From positions 1 through 40,074 of the forward strand of contig NZ_JAIXSV010000221.1 in the NCBI RefSeq assembly GCF_027484505.1: DNA of 40,074 bases. Direction: 5' to 3'. Under the pieces are notes generated by a model. It was not told the DNA's origin. It made no database searches and worked only from the letters and a program-made list of their open reading frames with translations. A program made the translations under genes and the position numbers. This stretch comes from Asticcacaulis sp. (GTDB taxonomy: Bacteria > Pseudomonadota > Alphaproteobacteria > Caulobacterales > Caulobacteraceae). Each line of letters begins with the position of its first letter. Position 1 is the stretch's first letter. This document shows, piece after piece, positions 7,677-17,535 of this stretch.

Positions 7677-8717
7677 GTGTTAACTCCGCCCGTCACTACC
7701 GAAGAGTCGCTGAGGATTCCCTCGGACCGCCCGCTGATCGTCTGGGCGGTGTCGGATGGTCGCGCCGGCATCCACAATCAGGTGCTGGGGCTGGCCGAAG
7801 CCATAGCCGCCCTCACCCCGACCCAGATCGTCGTGCGTCACATCCGCTATCGCCGTCTGTTCGACCGCTGGCCCACGGCACTGCGCCTGTGGCCCGATGT
7901 GATGCTGAAGCGCGATTCCGACCTCATCGGTCCGCCCTATCCCGACATCTGGATCGCCGCCGGGCGCGCCACCCTGCCCCATTCGCTGCGCATGCGCCGT
8001 CGCTCTCAGGGCAAGACTCTGGTGGTGCAGCTTCAGGACCCACGCGTGGCATCAGGCCGCTTCGACATGGTCATTGCACCGAAGCACGATGAGGTGAAGG
8101 GCGACAATGTGCTGCCGCTTCTGGGCTCAACCCATCGCGTCACGCCGGAACGTCTCAGCCGTGAAGCCGCCCCCTGGGCCGAGCATCTGTCGAAGTTCAG
8201 CGGCCCGTTTATCGCGGCGCTGATCGGCGGGCGCTCCAAAAGCCACGACATATCGCCGGCGCGCGCCGAAACCCTCGTCCAGCAGATTCGCGCCGCCGTC
8301 AAAGGCAAGAAGGCCACCCTGCTGCTCAGCGTGTCGCGCCGCACCCCCGAAGCCGCCCGCGCTATTCTGACCGAGGGGCTGAAAGACCTCGACGGGATCA
8401 TTTACGATGGCAGCGGCGACAATCCCTATTTTGCCTTCCTCAACGCCGCCGACCACATCCTTGTCACCGAGGATTCGGTGAACATGGCCACCGAAGCCGC
8501 CGCTACGGGCAAGCCGGTGCACGTCCTGCCCATGGATGCCCGCGGCGCAGGGGCCAAGTTCGGGCGCTTCCATCAGGGCCTTCAGGAATATGGCGCCGCG
8601 CGCCCGTGGTCAGGCGAACTGCGGACGTGGAAATATACGCCGCTGAACGAGACGCACCGCGCCGCCGAAGCGGTACTGGCGCTGTATAATCAAACGCACC
8701 CCGACGAAAAACGTTAA
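7677..8717 (+). CDS. ELM1/GtrOC1-family protein (mitochondrial-fission ELM1-like domain)
   Basis: A 346-residue soluble protein. The start VWAVSDGRAGIHNQVLGLAEA, the middle LVVQLQDPRV..FDMVIAPKHDE, and the end ILVTEDSVNMATEAAATGKPVHVLP match the ELM1-like family (Pfam 06258). These proteins have a glycosyltransferase-B-like fold and are common in alphaproteobacteria and plant mitochondria. The biochemical activity in bacteria is not established; the TEDS...E block resembles a nucleotide-sugar-binding site. The start is a GTG: a stop lies two codons upstream in frame and no ATG precedes the conserved domain. It precedes trxB by 83 bp in the same direction. Confidence 0.88.
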   Translation: MLTPPVTTEESLRIPSDRPLIVWAVSDGRAGIHNQVLGLAEAIAALTPTQIVVRHIRYRRLFDRWPTALRLWPDVMLKRDSDLIGPPYPDIWIAAGRATLPHSLRMRRRSQGKTLVVQLQDPRVASGRFDMVIAPKHDEVKGDNVLPLLGSTHRVTPERLSREAAPWAEHLSKFSGPFIAALIGGRSKSHDISPARAETLVQQIRAAVKGKKATLLLSVSRRTPEAARAILTEGLKDLDGIIYDGSGDNPYFAFLNAADHILVTEDSVNMATEAAATGKPVHVLPMDARGAGAKFGRFHQGLQEYGAARPWSGELRTWKYTPLNETHRAAEAVLALYNQTHPDEKR

Positions 8718-8800
8718 CAGCCCTTAACGGAGGGATGACAAGGCCGCGGCCGGTCATTATCTAAGGGGCCAGTTTACCCCAAGATAGAATCGAATCTGCC

Positions 8801-9787
8801 ATGACCACGCCCCGTACTGTTCGTTGCGCCATCATCGGTTCCGGCCCGGCGGGCTGGACAGCGGCCATCTATGCCGCGCGGGGCCTGCTGCATCCGGTGG
8901 TGTTCACCGGCCCGCAGACCGGTGGTCAGCTCACCATCACCACCGATGTCGAAAACTATCCGGGCTTTGCCGAGGTCATTCAGGGCCCGTGGCTGATGGA
9001 TCAGATGAAGGCACAGGCCGAGCACATGGGCACCGAGGTCATCACCGACATCGTGGTCAAGGCTGACCTCAGCCAGCGTCCGTTCCGCCTCGAAACCGAT
9101 GCCGGGAACGTCTATCTGGCTGAAACCGTCATCATCTCGACCGGCGCTCAGGCCAAGTGGCTGGGCCTTGAGTCCGAAAAGACCTATCAGGGCTTCGGCG
9201 TGTCGGCTTGCGCCACCTGCGACGGCTTCTTCTATCGTAACAAGACGGTGGCCGTGGTCGGCGGCGGCAATACGGCGGTCGAAGAGGCCCTGTTCCTCAC
9301 CAAGTTCGCCTCAAAGGTTTACCTGATCCACCGCCGCGACTCGGTGCGCTCGGAAAAGATTCTGGCCGAGCGCATGTACGCCGAGCCGAAGATTCAGCCG
9401 GTGTGGAATTCGGCCATTGACGAAATTCTGGGGGAAACCAATGAATTCGGCGGGGCCAGCGTCACCGGCGTGCGCCTGAAAAACGTCCATACGGGCGATA
9501 CGCACGAACTGCCGCTCGACGGGGTGTTTATCGCCATCGGCCACGCGCCGTCGTCGCAACTGTTCCAGGGGCAGCTTGAAACCAATTCCGGTGGTTATCT
9601 GAAGGTCGAACCCGGCACACCGAAGACCGCCATCAAGGGCGTCTTCGCGGCAGGCGATGTGACGGACGACGTGTACCGTCAGGCGGTCACGGCGGCCGGC
9701 ATGGGCTGCATGGCGGCGCTGGAAGCCATCCGCCTGCTGGCCGAAGAGGACCACCACCGTCAGGACGCCAAGATCGGCGCGTGGTAA
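8801..9787 (+). CDS. trxB: Thioredoxin-disulfide reductase
   Basis: NADPH-dependent FAD enzyme that reduces thioredoxin in the cytoplasm. The 328 residues match the low-molecular-weight bacterial class. Visible parts are the FAD-binding GSGPAGWTAAIYAARG near residue 13, the redox-active C137-A-T-C140-D motif, the NADPH-binding VVGGGNTAVEEA at about residues 152-163, and the second FAD motif FAAGDVTDDVYRQA near the end. The ATG start immediately precedes the first beta strand. A long perfect inverted repeat lies directly downstream. Identification is very sure. Confidence 0.97.
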   Translation: MTTPRTVRCAIIGSGPAGWTAAIYAARGLLHPVVFTGPQTGGQLTITTDVENYPGFAEVIQGPWLMDQMKAQAEHMGTEVITDIVVKADLSQRPFRLETDAGNVYLAETVIISTGAQAKWLGLESEKTYQGFGVSACATCDGFFYRNKTVAVVGGGNTAVEEALFLTKFASKVYLIHRRDSVRSEKILAERMYAEPKIQPVWNSAIDEILGETNEFGGASVTGVRLKNVHTGDTHELPLDGVFIAIGHAPSSQLFQGQLETNSGGYLKVEPGTPKTAIKGVFAAGDVTDDVYRQAVTAAGMGCMAALEAIRLLAEEDHHRQDAKIGAW

Positions 9788-9805
9788 GATTAGCCGCAGG
9801 TTTTA

Positions 9806-9913
9806 GCCACGAAAAACACGAAAAACACGAACACTGATCTCGCCCGAAAGGTCTGCCCTCTTGAGGGGCGCTACGCGCTTTATTGCGTTCGTGTTTTTCG
9901 TGTTTTTCGTGGC
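9806..9913. repeat. 27-bp perfect inverted repeat built from CACGAAAAA units
   Basis: The arm at 9806-9832 is the exact reverse complement of 9887-9913. Each arm starts GCCACGAAAAACACG and contains tandem 9-nt CACGAAAAA units. The 54-nt spacer contains a small GCCCTC/GAGGGGC hairpin. Translated frames here give low-complexity peptides (HEKHEKHE, CFSCFSW), which I recall as common spurious ORFs from this type of widespread intergenic repeat. Confidence 0.9.
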
Positions 9914-9995
9914 CAATACTTGCAGACACTGCGCGTGATTTGACTCACGCAGGCTTTTGCGCTTTTAGCTGCGGCTCAAGAAAAGGCCCCTGTCC

Positions 9996-10553
9996 GTGCA
10001 GATTCAGTTCACCCGTCGTTTTTCCATGGCTCACCGGTTGCGCGCCGACCGTTCGTCGAAGTGCGCGACCCCGCATGGCCATAATGAATTCGTGCGCGTG
10101 ACACTCAAGGCCCGATCGCCGGACACGGTAAAGTGGGGGCAATCCAACTATGCCCAGAGCTTTGATGCGCTCAAGCGCGACTGGCACCGCTTTGTCGATG
10201 AGGCGCTCGATCATGCCTTTCAACTGGGTGCCGATGACCCGCTGATCGGCTTTTTTCAGGCACATGAGCCCGATCTTCTGCCGCGTTTGCTGATCATTCC
10301 GGGCGATCCGACGACGGAGGCCGTAGCATTAGCCCTCTATCACAAGCTGAACGCCATACTCGCTGCTCAGGTGCCGGATTTTGAGTGCGTGCGCTTTGAA
10401 ATCGAGGAAACCCCGACCAATACGGTCATCCTGACGCCCGAAGACCTCAGCCACGGCCCGCGTCTGGCCGACTGGTGCCATCGGGCCGATTTGTCGATCA
10501 ACGACCTCTTGCCGGCGCAGGCGTGGCAGGGAAAGGGCGACCCATGCCTCTGA
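9996..10553 (+). CDS. queD: 6-carboxytetrahydropterin synthase family protein (QueD/PTPS-like)
   Basis: Likely converts dihydroneopterin triphosphate to 6-carboxytetrahydropterin in queuosine synthesis, or does related pterin chemistry. The zinc-binding histidines H13, H27 and H29 and the catalytic cysteine C23 are visible (FSMAHRL and CATPHGHNE). The spacing C-x3-H-G-H is the QueD type. Later motifs are DHAF, PTTEAVA and ETPTN. At 185 residues it is longer than classic QueD (about 120) because of an insert at about residues 40-95. The GTG start is needed to keep the first strand MQIQFTRRF. It overlaps folB by 10 bases, so it heads a four-gene operon. The exact pterin product is uncertain. 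Confidence 0.85.
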   Translation: MQIQFTRRFSMAHRLRADRSSKCATPHGHNEFVRVTLKARSPDTVKWGQSNYAQSFDALKRDWHRFVDEALDHAFQLGADDPLIGFFQAHEPDLLPRLLIIPGDPTTEAVALALYHKLNAILAAQVPDFECVRFEIEETPTNTVILTPEDLSHGPRLADWCHRADLSINDLLPAQAWQGKGDPCL

Positions 10554-10897
10554 TCAGCCGCCACGTCTTTGTCGAAGGCCTGAAGGTCGAAGCCGCCATC
10601 GGCGTCTATGACTACGAACACGGCCGCACCCAACCCCTGATCATCGACGCCGATATCCGCATCGGCCTGCACGCGATCAAGGGCCTGAAAGACACGCTGA
10701 ACTACGAAATGGTCGGCAATCTGGCGCGTGACCTCATTGCGCGCGGACATATCAAGCTGGTCGAAACCCTGGCTGAAGATCTGGCTGAGGCCGTGCTAGC
10801 CCTGCCGCAGGCCGAGGAGGTGCGCATCCGCATCTCCAAGCCCGAAGCTCTGGCCGATGCCGAACGCTCAGGCTGCACAGTGGTGATGCGTAAATGA
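10544..10897 (+). CDS. folB: Dihydroneopterin aldolase / epimerase family protein (FolB-like)
   Basis: Probably cleaves 7,8-dihydroneopterin to 6-hydroxymethyl-dihydropterin and glycolaldehyde in folate synthesis. The 117 residues fit the tunnelling-fold family. Motifs are VEGLKVEAAIGVYDYEHGRTQPLIIDADI near the start, the helix LNYEMVGNLARDLI, LVETLAEDLA in the middle, and ISKPEALADAERSG near the end. I chose the ATG at 10544, just after GGGAAAGGG and inside the end of queD; the frame extends upstream to 10475 without coding support. The FolX epimerase subtype cannot be excluded from sequence alone. The 3' end overlaps the next gene by ATGA. Confidence 0.88.
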   Translation: MPLISRHVFVEGLKVEAAIGVYDYEHGRTQPLIIDADIRIGLHAIKGLKDTLNYEMVGNLARDLIARGHIKLVETLAEDLAEAVLALPQAEEVRIRISKPEALADAERSGCTVVMRK

Positions 10898-11439
10898 GTC
10901 CTCTGGCGCATCTGGGCCTGATGGCCCGCTATAACCAGTGGATGAATGCCAAACTGCTGGAGCTGATGGCCGCGCATCCCCATGCCGATTTCCACGCCAA
11001 TACGGGGGCCTTTTTCGGTTCGGTATGGGGGACGCTCAATCACCTGATCGTGGCGGACCTGCTGTGGATGGGGCGTTTGAGCGGCCACAAGACCGGCACC
11101 GCGCTATCGGCCGCCAAGGCCCTGCCGCAACCCACGGGCCTCAATGACGCCCTCTATAGCGAACTGGGTGCCTTCGCGCCGGTGCGGCGGGAACTGGACG
11201 CCCTGTGGCTGAGCTATATCGAGGGCCTGAGCGACGCCGATTTCGACACCCCCCTAACCTATCGCCGCGTCAATGGCGACGCCCATACCAAGCCGCTGGG
11301 GCTGGTCCTTAGCCACGTGTTCAACCACCAAACCCACCACCGCGGACAGATTACGACGCTTTTGTCGCAGATGGGGCTTGATATAGGCGTGACGGACGTG
11401 CTTGTTCTGGTACCCGAACTTGATCCGGATCTAAAATGA
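10894..11439 (+). CDS. DinB / YfiT-like metal-dependent protein
   Basis: A 181-residue four-helix-bundle protein. The likely metal triad is H50 (GTLNHLIVADLLW) and H145 with H149 (FNHQTHHRGQITTLL), the usual DinB arrangement. The conserved start MARYNQWMNAKLLE and the LLWMGRLSG region also fit. DinB-family proteins include thiol S-transferases and many of unknown activity; I cannot assign a substrate. Start and stop both overlap the neighbours by four bases (ATGA), showing tight translational coupling with folB and the next membrane-protein gene. Confidence 0.87.
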   Translation: MSPLAHLGLMARYNQWMNAKLLELMAAHPHADFHANTGAFFGSVWGTLNHLIVADLLWMGRLSGHKTGTALSAAKALPQPTGLNDALYSELGAFAPVRRELDALWLSYIEGLSDADFDTPLTYRRVNGDAHTKPLGLVLSHVFNHQTHHRGQITTLLSQMGLDIGVTDVLVLVPELDPDLK

Positions 11440-11819
11440 CTGTGCCCGCCACCCGCACCAAACTCAGCGACACGACGATCATCCCCATCGTCAACTATCT
11501 GCTGCTGTTTTTCCTGATCGTCGGTGGCATTTCCGGGGTCATCGCCATCACCCTAATCTACCTGTTTCAGGACGACGCCCCCGACTGGCTGAAGACGCAC
11601 TATGCCTTTCAGAAAAAGACTTTCTGGGTCGGTATCGGGGCCTTTGTGCCGCTGGTGGTGCTGCTGACCTCACCTGTCATGTCGAGCGTGGTGCTGGGCG
11701 GTATCGTGCTGATCCTCGTCTTCGCCCTGTTCCTGTGGATCGTCGGCCGCTGCACGATGGGCTTCAACCACATCTTCCACAAACGCCCGATCCCCAATCC
11801 GAAAAGCTGGCTGGTTTAG
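11436..11819 (+). CDS. Small membrane protein, DUF4870/Tic20-like
   Basis: A 127-residue protein with a short polar start, then hydrophobic segments at about residues 13-43 and 67-105, and a basic tail ending in NPKSWLV. The IIPIVNYLLLFFL start and the VGRCTMGFNHIFHKRPIPNP end fit small DUF4870-type inner-membrane proteins of unknown role. It starts within the stop of the DinB-like gene (ATGA). It is last in the operon: its stop codon lies inside a long hairpin. Confidence 0.7.
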   Translation: MTVPATRTKLSDTTIIPIVNYLLLFFLIVGGISGVIAITLIYLFQDDAPDWLKTHYAFQKKTFWVGIGAFVPLVVLLTSPVMSSVVLGGIVLILVFALFLWIVGRCTMGFNHIFHKRPIPNPKSWLV

Positions 11820-11919
11820 ATCTTATTTCGTTCAAATTGAATCGAAATAAGATCTAAATTTTTGCTTTAATGCGCTTTTTTATCCGAAAAGTGCGTCACA
11901 CTTTTCGGAAAGCGCTCTA
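11815..11919. repeat. Composite palindromic intergenic element (two hairpins), also acting as terminator
   Basis: The first hairpin has a perfect 16-bp stem, TTTAGATCTTATTTCG (11815-11830) against 11843-11858, with a nearly palindromic loop and a T5 run behind it. It also contains the stop codon of the membrane-protein gene. The second has CCGAAAAGTG (11884-11893) against CACTTTTCGG (11899-11908), reinforced by an outer GCGCTTT/AAAGCGC. The end GCGCTCTA reads TAGAGCGC on the minus strand. The second hairpin resembles palindromic repeats I recall from Rhizobiales genomes. It separates two convergent genes. Confidence 0.75.
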
Positions 11920-11921
11920 AC

Positions 11922-12539
11922 CTACTTCGCCTTACCCGGCTCACGCCCGGCCATATCGAACAGGTTGAAGCTGACGTCGCCGCCGGGCAGGGTCACATCG
12001 CCGGGCTTCTGATCGGCCTTGCACGGGCCGAGGCGCTTGGATTTGATCGTCATATTGACCACGCGGTTCATGTGCGCCAGCGCCGCCCCCGTCGTCTGGG
12101 ACCGCAGGGTCATGGTATAGTCGCGCGTATAGTCGCCGGTGATGCTGCCCGACACCTCCATCTTGCCGCCTGACCCCATATTGCATTCGGCCAGAATACC
12201 CCAGGAGCCATCTTCCAGATGGCTGACCGCCGTGTTGCGGCAGCGATTGCCATTGAGGTCGGTGCCGGTAATGCCCAGTTCCTTCTCGGTAGCCGCGTCG
12301 AGGCAGATGCGCATGGTCTGCGCCTGACTTTCCGAGCCCTCTTCGCTGAGCGTCGTCTCCCACAGGCCGGGCTGACGTGCCGGCAGAGGCTCCTGCGGTT
12401 TGGGCGGGGGTGCCGCCACAGAGGCCGGGGCCGGGGTGGTCTCAGGCGCGGGGGGCTGTTCTTTCTTGCCACAGGCGGCCATCAGTGCGACGACAGCCAG
12501 ACAAGAGAGCGCCACACCTGACTTTATATACGCGGCCAT
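11922..12539 (-). CDS. DUF3617-like lipoprotein
   Basis: A 205-residue exported protein. A signal peptide (AAYIKSGVALSCLAVVALM) ends in the lipobox LMAAC, so lipid attachment at that cysteine is predicted. A Pro/Ala/Glu-rich linker follows to about residue 52, then a domain opening with RQPGLWETTL and holding paired cysteines (RICLD, NRCRN, AECNM, GPCKAD). This matches the DUF3617 pattern of envelope proteins of unknown role. I chose the ATG at 12539 because the signal peptide starts there; the open frame extends further with no signal logic. Confidence 0.85.
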   Translation of the reverse strand: MAAYIKSGVALSCLAVVALMAACGKKEQPPAPETTPAPASVAAPPPKPQEPLPARQPGLWETTLSEEGSESQAQTMRICLDAATEKELGITGTDLNGNRCRNTAVSHLEDGSWGILAECNMGSGGKMEVSGSITGDYTRDYTMTLRSQTTGAALAHMNRVVNMTIKSKRLGPCKADQKPGDVTLPGGDVSFNLFDMAGREPGKAK

Positions 12540-12648
12540 GTCCTGTGCATCCCTGTCCCGAAACGGAAGTCTCAGGTGTAAGCGTAAAACCCCAGACAGG
12601 CGAGTCGAATTATGCACCTTATTGCCGCAGGGCCTGTAAAATACAGGT

Positions 12649-13053
12649 TCAGAGGCTCTTTTTGGTGACGATACGCAGGGTTTGCAGCGTGCGCGGCAAT
12701 TCGTCGGCCAGACGGCGGCTCAGTTCACGCGCGCCCACCGGATAGGCCTCGCCCCCTTCGGCGATTTCATGCGCCATCTTGGCCGTCGCGTCGATCAGGA
12801 TTTCCAGCTCGGAAATCTGCTCACGCGCCAGCGCCTTGGCCTCTTCCTGAAGACGGCGCACACGCTGCGTGCGACTTTCGCGCGCCGAAACCGTCGCATC
12901 GACAAGCGATTGCAGGCTGTTGGCAGTGTTGAGCGGCACTGGCACGACATTGATGACCTCATGGGCCGGTTCGCCCACGCCCCCCATCATATCGGCTTCG
13001 ATCGCGACCCCCTTCGTCGAGGGCGGCACCACATTCAATCTGGTTCTACGCAT
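12649..13053 (-). CDS. Small helical protein of unknown function
   Basis: A 134-residue protein that I do not recognise. The start at 13053 has a GGGGTG ribosome site 5 nt upstream; an upstream frame to 13143 lacks one. A polar start (MRRTRLNVVPPSTKG) is followed by a long predicted helical, possibly coiled-coil stretch rich in Arg, Glu and Ala from about residue 45 to 100. The end is basic (TLQTLRIVTKKSL). There is no signal peptide, membrane segment or cysteine pair. It lies downstream of uvrB on the same strand, with 273 bp and a hairpin repeat between. Confidence 0.65.
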   Translation of the reverse strand: MRRTRLNVVPPSTKGVAIEADMMGGVGEPAHEVINVVPVPLNTANSLQSLVDATVSARESRTQRVRRLQEEAKALAREQISELEILIDATAKMAHEIAEGGEAYPVGARELSRRLADELPRTLQTLRIVTKKSL

Positions 13054-13152
13054 ATCACACCCCAACCTCTTCTCTATGCGCCCCGCAATGTCGTCACACA
13101 GCCAAATTGAAACGTGACGGGGACCCAACCAAGGGTTATGCACAGGTCATAC

Positions 13153-13187
13153 CAACGGCCGAAGATGCTGACCGCATCCGGCCGTTG
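13153..13187. repeat. 35-nt intergenic hairpin repeat, copy 2
   Basis: It matches copy 1 (6646-6680) at 34 of 35 positions. The loop is TGACC instead of TGAAC, so both stems are fully conserved. It lies between the end of uvrB and the start of the small helical protein gene. Confidence 0.85.
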
Positions 13188-13326
13188 TATCAGACCACAG
13201 AGTGAGGCATTTCGTCGCGAAAATCCAGCCGGTTTCGTTTCAAACTGGCACATTTTCGTAACAGGGGAGTGACACACAAGCCTCAGTACGGGATTGAAAC
13301 GCTCCCGATACGTTTTGGCGGTAAAT

Positions 13327-15504
<2,178 letters not shown>

Positions 15505-15971
15505 AACATAACGTCCTGCAAAAAAATGAAAAGGGGTGACCCGCGGCTTTTGCGCGCCACGGCCAGATTGGCCGTTTGGCGGGCTTCAAGTTTTCGTGAC
15601 TCCCCCACCTGAGACGGATTCATTCGGGATTCCAGTGCCTTGAAACCGCAATTTTAAAATAACAACGTTCTATACATGCCCAGCACCTGAGTTTCACTTT
15701 TGCGTCACGTGAGTAAACTTCGTTAAATTGTAATGATCGCGAAACCGAAAGCCCCCTCCATGAATATCGCAAGAAAACAGTAGACAAGCTTATCTCTCCA
15801 ATACTTCATAAAATAAAAAGTCATTGCGGTGCACATCTTGATAAAAAATAGGCATTGCGTGAGAAATTTTCTCACATATACCCCCTCTGAACTGATGCTC
15901 CTTTTACGCGATTGACCCTTTAACACATTTTTGCCACATTTCTGGCTATAAGACGGGCCGTCGATAGGCAC
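15505..15971. other. AT-rich divergent intergenic region
   Basis: No credible gene is seen in these 467 bases; an 82-codon minus frame has no ribosome site and an odd composition. Roughly 15640-15920 is clearly more AT-rich than the neighbours. It contains a perfect 17-nt palindrome, GTGAGAAATTTTCTCAC (15859-15875). Promoter-like words TTGACC (15912) and GCTATAAG (15945-15952) point toward the hydrolase gene, but the spacing of 27 nt is too long for a standard pair. Part of the region must carry the uvrB promoter. Confidence 0.5.
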
Positions 15972-17249
15972 ATGGTTGTGTGCTTCGTCGGCTCCGGCGC
16001 CCCCGGAAGGCTGCGTTTGCGTCTCGTGAAACGGCCTGATGCATTCAGAAGAATGTATGGTGGGGTTGCCCTCTGTCAGGGAGCGCGGTGCGCTCTCGTT
16101 ACTGAGGACAAGACACCTTTGGGTCTGAACCTGTCTCTTACGCGCCGTCAGATGCGCCTGTTGACCGCCGCGGGCGGCTCCAGCCTCATGCTGACCGCTG
16201 CGTTCGGCTCCGCCTGGTTAGGCGGCAAGCTGACGCGCGATGCGCAAATCCGCGAACAGGCCGAAAGCCTGATGAGCCTGAATGATCACTCCTATGGCGC
16301 GGATCGCCTGCGCCACATGGACGGCCAGAAGAGCGTCGCCGCGCTTCAGGACGATCTGGACCGCCGCGCCATCGCGCTGGTTATGCGTCACGAATCCTAT
16401 ACCTCGCCGATGGCCACGATGCGTCTGCGTCAGGACCGTCAGCGCACCGACCTGTTTGCGTCTCTGGTCGGCCCGGCCCGCGCGCACAAGGCCGAAGCCG
16501 CCTCAGCTCCGGTGCTGAAAGCCAGCCTTGATCTGGGTCTGATGCGCGCGCCGTCGCGCACGGCCCCGGCCTCGCCCTTTGATCTCAAGAACCGCTCCGC
16601 CTCCGACCTCGATTGCCTGACTCAGGCCGTCTATTACGAAGCGCGCGGCGAAACCGATTCCGGTCAGCGCGCCGTGGCTCAGGTGATCCTGAACCGCGTG
16701 CGTCACCCCGCCTACCCCAAGACCATCTGTAACGTGGTCTATCAGGGCGCGGTGAAGCGCACAGGCTGTCAGTTCAGCTTCACCTGCAACGGCATCATGT
16801 CCAACCGCGTCGAAAGCTGGGCGTGGAAGCGCGCCCGGACCGTCGCCGAAGACGCGCTGGACGGTTATGTGATGAAGTCGGTCGGCGCTTCGACCCATTT
16901 CCACGTTCTGGGTATCTCGCCCGACTGGTCCGTGCGGATGCAGCGCACCGCCACCATCGGCAATCACGCCTTCTATCAGTTCTCCAGCCGTGGGGCTCAG
17001 ATGCTGGCCGCGGCGGATCAGGTCCGCCCTTCGGCGGCCCCGACGCTGGAACAGGCGAAAGAGACGACCGAGACAACCGCCCTGCCCGCGGCTCAGGTGG
17101 ATACCAAGCCCTCTGACGCCCTCACTCATCTGCGGGACGCCAGCAAGGACAGCGCCGTAAAGGCCATTGCCCTGTCGTCACAAGTCAAGGGCGAGGACGC
17201 TCAGGCGCTCGCTCAGGCCGCGAAAACAGTGGCTCCGGTCAAGCCGTAA
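15972..17249 (+). CDS. SleB-like cell-wall hydrolase (Hydrolase_2 domain)
   Basis: Likely a peptidoglycan-cleaving enzyme acting in the periplasm. A membrane anchor or signal lies at about residues 62-86 (LLTAAGGSSLMLTAAFGSAWLGG). A helical region follows, then the catalytic domain at about 211-335 beginning LDCLTQAVYYEARGE, where E223 is the probable catalytic glutamate. Next come AVAQVILNRVRHPAYPKT, CQFSFTCNG and STHFH. The tail is low-complexity Ala/Thr/Gln. The first 49 codons look non-coding (AGG and AGA codons, a GAGCGC/GCGCTC hairpin). A TTG at 16119, with GAGG upstream, may be the true start and would give 376 residues. A terminator follows. Confidence 0.85.
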   Translation: MVVCFVGSGAPGRLRLRLVKRPDAFRRMYGGVALCQGARCALVTEDKTPLGLNLSLTRRQMRLLTAAGGSSLMLTAAFGSAWLGGKLTRDAQIREQAESLMSLNDHSYGADRLRHMDGQKSVAALQDDLDRRAIALVMRHESYTSPMATMRLRQDRQRTDLFASLVGPARAHKAEAASAPVLKASLDLGLMRAPSRTAPASPFDLKNRSASDLDCLTQAVYYEARGETDSGQRAVAQVILNRVRHPAYPKTICNVVYQGAVKRTGCQFSFTCNGIMSNRVESWAWKRARTVAEDALDGYVMKSVGASTHFHVLGISPDWSVRMQRTATIGNHAFYQFSSRGAQMLAAADQVRPSAAPTLEQAKETTETTALPAAQVDTKPSDALTHLRDASKDSAVKAIALSSQVKGEDAQALAQAAKTVAPVKP

Positions 17250-17282
17250 CCGGGCGATTTTCTAAACGAAAAAACGACACCA

Positions 17283-17315
17283 CAGCGCCTGAGCTTACCC
17301 TTAGGCGCTGTTTTT
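17283..17315 (+). terminator. Rho-independent terminator after the SleB-like gene
   Basis: CAGCGCCT (17283-17290) pairs with AGGCGCTG (17303-17310) around a 12-nt loop and is followed by T5. Confidence 0.88.
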
Positions 17316-17535
17316 ATTAAGGTTACCCTACTTTTACCGTCCAACGAAAAAAAACACGGATGTTAGGGTTTCAACAACTATGTTCTGACACCCTGCCTGA
17401 CAATCCGGGGTTTGCGGAAGCGTGATGAGTCGTGCCTGTAGTTGGATCGCGCACCGAGACCCCAGAAACCATTTCTCCGGGCGGCCCCGCAAACGCCGTA
17501 CCGGAAAAGCAGACACTAGATTGTCAGGGGCCATA

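Noticed and set aside
9806-9913. CRISPR array
   Set aside because: The repeat units are 9 nt and tandem, with one inverted copy. There are no regular spacers and no cas genes.
9806-9913. Insertion-sequence terminal inverted repeats
   Set aside because: Only 54 bases lie between the arms, with no transposase and no target duplication visible.
9687-9929. 80-codon minus frame with HEKHEKHE
   Set aside because: It is produced by the CACGAAAAA inverted repeat and the end of trxB; a typical spurious ORF of this repeat.
15723-15971. 82-codon minus frame in the AT-rich region
   Set aside because: No ribosome site and no recognisable family. Codon use is unlike the genome.
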